From an uncultured Planctomycetaceae bacterium (GTDB lineage: Bacteria > Planctomycetota > Planctomycetia > Pirellulales > Pirellulaceae), in the NCBI GenBank assembly GCA_903921945.1, contig CAIXSC010000937.1:1-8108 (forward strand): a stretch of DNA of 8,108 bases, in the 5' to 3' direction. A program made the position numbers and the translations under genes. Within the stretch, counting starts at the first letter, position 1. Each line of letters begins with the position of its first letter. Under the pieces are notes generated by a model that worked only from the letters and a program-made list of their open reading frames with translations, was not told the origin of the DNA and did no database searches. Below, piece by piece: positions 6,301 to 8,108 of this stretch.

Positions 6301-6939
6301 ATGATGCTTGTGGAGATCGTGAACACCAGCGGTTGGATCGGCTGGCTGATTGTGATTGTGTTTGGACTCGGGATGTTTCTTGTCGTCGAGCGGTGGCTGG
6401 CGTATTTTCGCGCGAGTAGCGACATGCGGGCGTTTCAGCAGCGGTTCGATGACTGGGCCGGCCACCAGCAATGGGCGGAAATTCGCTCGGCCTGCATGAA
6501 CGCGGTCGGCGACCTCAAGGAATTGGGGGCGATGGTGGTGGAGCATGGCCATCGTGGACCGGCGACGTTGCGTTCGGTGCTCAACAACCATGTCGATGCG
6601 GTGATCCTGCCGCGGTTGAGAGCCCGTCTGCGGGAACTTGCCATGCTGGCCAAGATCGCCCCGATGCTTGGACTGTTCGGTACGGTCTACGGCATGATCG
6701 AAGCGTTCGGAAAGATCGCCGGCGCCCAGGGACAAGGGGTCGACCCGAAGGAAATGGCCGACAGCATCGGCATCGCGCTCGGCACCACGTTCCTCGGACT
6801 GATGGCGGCCATGCCGATCATTGTGTTCCTTTCCATCTTGCAGTCGAAAATCGAAGCGTTCACGATCGCGCTCGAACAATTCACCGAACGCAGCGTGTAC
6901 CACGTCGCGAACGCCACAAAGCCGTTGCCCAAAAAGTAA
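6301..6939 (+). CDS. MotA/TolQ/ExbB-family proton channel protein
   Basis: This 212-residue protein is the channel-forming subunit of a proton-driven inner-membrane motor. Three helices are visible: about 11-30 (after a short periplasmic N-terminus), 114-136 and 155-180, the ExbB/TolQ arrangement. A cytoplasmic loop of about 80 residues lies between helices one and two. APMLGLFGTVYGMIEAF in helix two matches the conserved GLxGTVxGM signature. ALGTTFLGLMAAMP in helix three carries the polar threonines that line the proton path in ExbB/TolQ. Two adjacent ATG codons (6301 and 6304) are possible starts; AGGA lies eleven bases before the first. The exbD-like gene starts eleven bases after the stop, so the two should be co-translated and assemble together. 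It is probably ExbB rather than flagellar MotA, which has four helices and is longer. The energised partner could be the VWA protein upstream. Confidence 0.93.
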   Translation: MMLVEIVNTSGWIGWLIVIVFGLGMFLVVERWLAYFRASSDMRAFQQRFDDWAGHQQWAEIRSACMNAVGDLKELGAMVVEHGHRGPATLRSVLNNHVDAVILPRLRARLRELAMLAKIAPMLGLFGTVYGMIEAFGKIAGAQGQGVDPKEMADSIGIALGTTFLGLMAAMPIIVFLSILQSKIEAFTIALEQFTERSVYHVANATKPLPKK

Positions 6940-6950
6940 AGACTCGGATC

Positions 6951-8108
6951 ATGTGGACGGTGCGCGACAAATCGAACCGCCTCGAGTCAACACTCGCCGA
7001 CGACGAACTTCGTCAGCGATTGTTCCAAGGCGATTTTCTGTCCGGCTTTGAGTTCCGCGCGCCGGGAACCGGCCAGTGGATCGATCGCCGCACGGCGCTG
7101 CAAAAGCTGCTCTCCGGTCCCGCTCGGCCAGTCCAATCAGCCGATCGCGCGGCAACGCCGCCGCCGCTTCCGTCTTCCCCAGCAACTCCTTCAAGCCGCG
7201 TCATGCTTGACCGGGGAGTCCCAGCGACTCCTCCGCCCGCGTCCCGGCCTTCCCCGCCACCCGCGCGCACCGCTCCGCCGCCACCTCCGCCTCCACCCCC
7301 GCCTCGACGGCCAACGCTCGATCGTCCTGGGCCTCTGCCGCCGCCATCTCCCGCCATCCCGCCACCGCCCTCGTCCCAGAAGTTGTCGCCACCTCCACCC
7401 GGCCCCATATCGGCCACCGGTTCCGAGCAGTCCAATCGCTTGGCGGTCGGCGAGGAAGTGGGGGCCGTGCATTCCATTCGCAACCGCTGCGCACGGCAGG
7501 CTGAGGAGATCGATGCCGACTTGGATATGACGCCGATGATCGACGTCGTCTTTCAGCTCCTCATCTTCTTCATGGTCGCCAGCAGTATTTCGGTCATGGG
7601 ACAGCTATCCCTGCCGCCAGCGGTAACGGGCGACACGGAAGACGTTCGGGACCGCGTGACACTGGTGCTTGATCTTCCGCCAGCCGTGTTGGAATCGTTG
7701 CCCGAACGCGGCGGGGCGACGATGTTTCTGAGCGAAGCCGTGCTGTACTTCCAAGACGAACCCGATCGACGGCTGCCGGGCGCCGAACTGCGGAATGCGC
7801 TACGCGCCAAGTTTGCCGCGCATCAGGCCGCTCGAAAGGTAAACCCGAACAACCAACCGAACGCGAACGCGAATCCGGCTGCGAGTGCGACTCCGAATGC
7901 GACTCCGAACGCGACTCCCAACACGACTCCGAACGCGGATCCGAATGCGGCTCCGAACGGGAATGCCAATCCGGATGCCAGTCCGAATACCAATCCGGAT
8001 GCGAATACCGCGAACTCCAATGCGTCTGCCTCCAACGTGCAACTGATTCTGATGGCGCATCGCCGCGCGCCGGTGCGACTCGTGAGGCAAGTGCTGGCGA
8101 TGGCTCGC
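6951..8108 (+). CDS. ExbD/TolR-family transport protein with long N-terminal extension (3' partial)
   Basis: The frame stays open for 386 codons to the window edge, so the C-terminus is missing. Residues 1-55 (MWTVRD, DELRQRLFQGDFLSGFEFR, W43) resemble a GYF_2-type domain. Residues 70-151 are proline-rich with ten consecutive prolines (109-118). The ExbD transmembrane segment follows at about 193-215: DMTPMIDVVFQLLIFFMVA, with Asp198 at the conserved proton-carrying position of ExbD/TolR. The periplasmic domain begins around 219. It is split by an Asn/Pro/Ala-rich insert at 298-362 and resumes with VQLILMAHRRAPVRLVRQVL, which corresponds to the last strand and helix of the ExbD fold. Classical ExbD is about 140 residues with its helix near the N-terminus, so both extension and insert are unusual. 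The start follows the exbB stop by eleven bases with only a weak GGAT upstream, which suggests coupling. It is expected to form the motor with the preceding ExbB. Confidence 0.9.
   Translation, partial: MWTVRDKSNRLESTLADDELRQRLFQGDFLSGFEFRAPGTGQWIDRRTALQKLLSGPARPVQSADRAATPPPLPSSPATPSSRVMLDRGVPATPPPASRPSPPPARTAPPPPPPPPPPRRPTLDRPGPLPPPSPAIPPPPSSQKLSPPPPGPISATGSEQSNRLAVGEEVGAVHSIRNRCARQAEEIDADLDMTPMIDVVFQLLIFFMVASSISVMGQLSLPPAVTGDTEDVRDRVTLVLDLPPAVLESLPERGGATMFLSEAVLYFQDEPDRRLPGAELRNALRAKFAAHQAARKVNPNNQPNANANPAASATPNATPNATPNTTPNADPNAAPNGNANPDASPNTNPDANTANSNASASNVQLILMAHRRAPVRLVRQVLAMAR
7842..8036 (+). repeat. 12-bp repeat encoding PNAx tetrapeptides within ExbD
   Basis: The unit CCGAACGCGACT recurs with variation. 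Proline codons begin at 7893, 7905, 7917, 7929, 7941 and 7953, exactly 12 bases apart. Looser copies lie on either side (7845-7875 and 7971-7995). The product is a PNAT/PNAD/PNAA-like low-complexity run at residues 298-362. All units keep the frame. Confidence 0.85.

Noticed and set aside
7013..7483. Minus-strand glycine-rich open frame
   Set aside because: It is the complement of the proline codons of the ExbD linker; the glycine runs are a mirror of CCN codons.
7800..8090. Minus-strand Arg/Ile/Gly repeat protein
   Set aside because: It is an antisense reading of the 12-bp PNAx repeat in the ExbD gene, and the plus frame continues a recognisable ExbD fold on both sides.
6301..8108. Zorya-type defence system (ZorA/ZorB)
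   Set aside because: The ExbB homologue is short with three helices and no long coiled-coil tail, the ExbD protein shows no OmpA-like domain in the part visible, and no ZorC/ZorD-like helicase or nuclease is present in the window.

Overview
The window is high-GC bacterial chromosomal DNA. It carries five complete genes and one gene cut by the right edge, and no RNA genes, insertion sequences or CRISPR array that I can see. The gene repertoire suggests a planctomycete, probably of the Pirellulales type: a Tat-exported molybdopterin oxidoreductase, a LutABC-type lactate oxidation operon, and a membrane-anchored von Willebrand A (VWA) protein followed by ExbB and ExbD. Long low-complexity linkers and a periplasmic orientation fit this too. 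The assignment rests on gene style, not on a marker gene.

Left part (1-1807). Bases 1-274 are non-coding and repeat-rich, with an 18-bp perfect inverted repeat and a 40-bp tandem repeat. A minus-strand gene follows (275-1807) for a sulfite-oxidase-family molybdopterin enzyme with a Tat signal. Its N-terminal extension ahead of the twin arginines is encoded by a 15-bp minisatellite.

Middle part (1808-4873). A 219-bp divergent intergenic region separates the oxidoreductase from lutA, lutB and lutC on the plus strand. These three encode the iron-sulfur/LUD complex that oxidises L-lactate to pyruvate in other bacteria. lutB and lutC overlap by four bases. Whether the divergent molybdoenzyme is functionally tied to lactate use cannot be told from the sequence.

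Right part (4874-8108). After about 350 bp without a convincing gene, a good sigma-70-like promoter (5096-5124) precedes a three-gene set: a single-pass membrane VWA protein with an intact metal-binding site, a three-helix ExbB/TolQ/MotA proton-channel subunit, and an unusual ExbD/TolR subunit that runs off the window. The ExbD has a cytoplasmic N-terminal extension of about 190 residues, with a GYF_2-like segment and a proline-rich tract containing ten consecutive prolines. It also has an Asn/Pro-rich repeat insert inside its periplasmic domain. This module is the best candidate for something not well described. It looks like a proton-motive-force-driven machine in which a VWA protein may take the place that TonB or TolA has in the classical systems. 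That role is inference; gene order, motifs and domain architecture are read directly.
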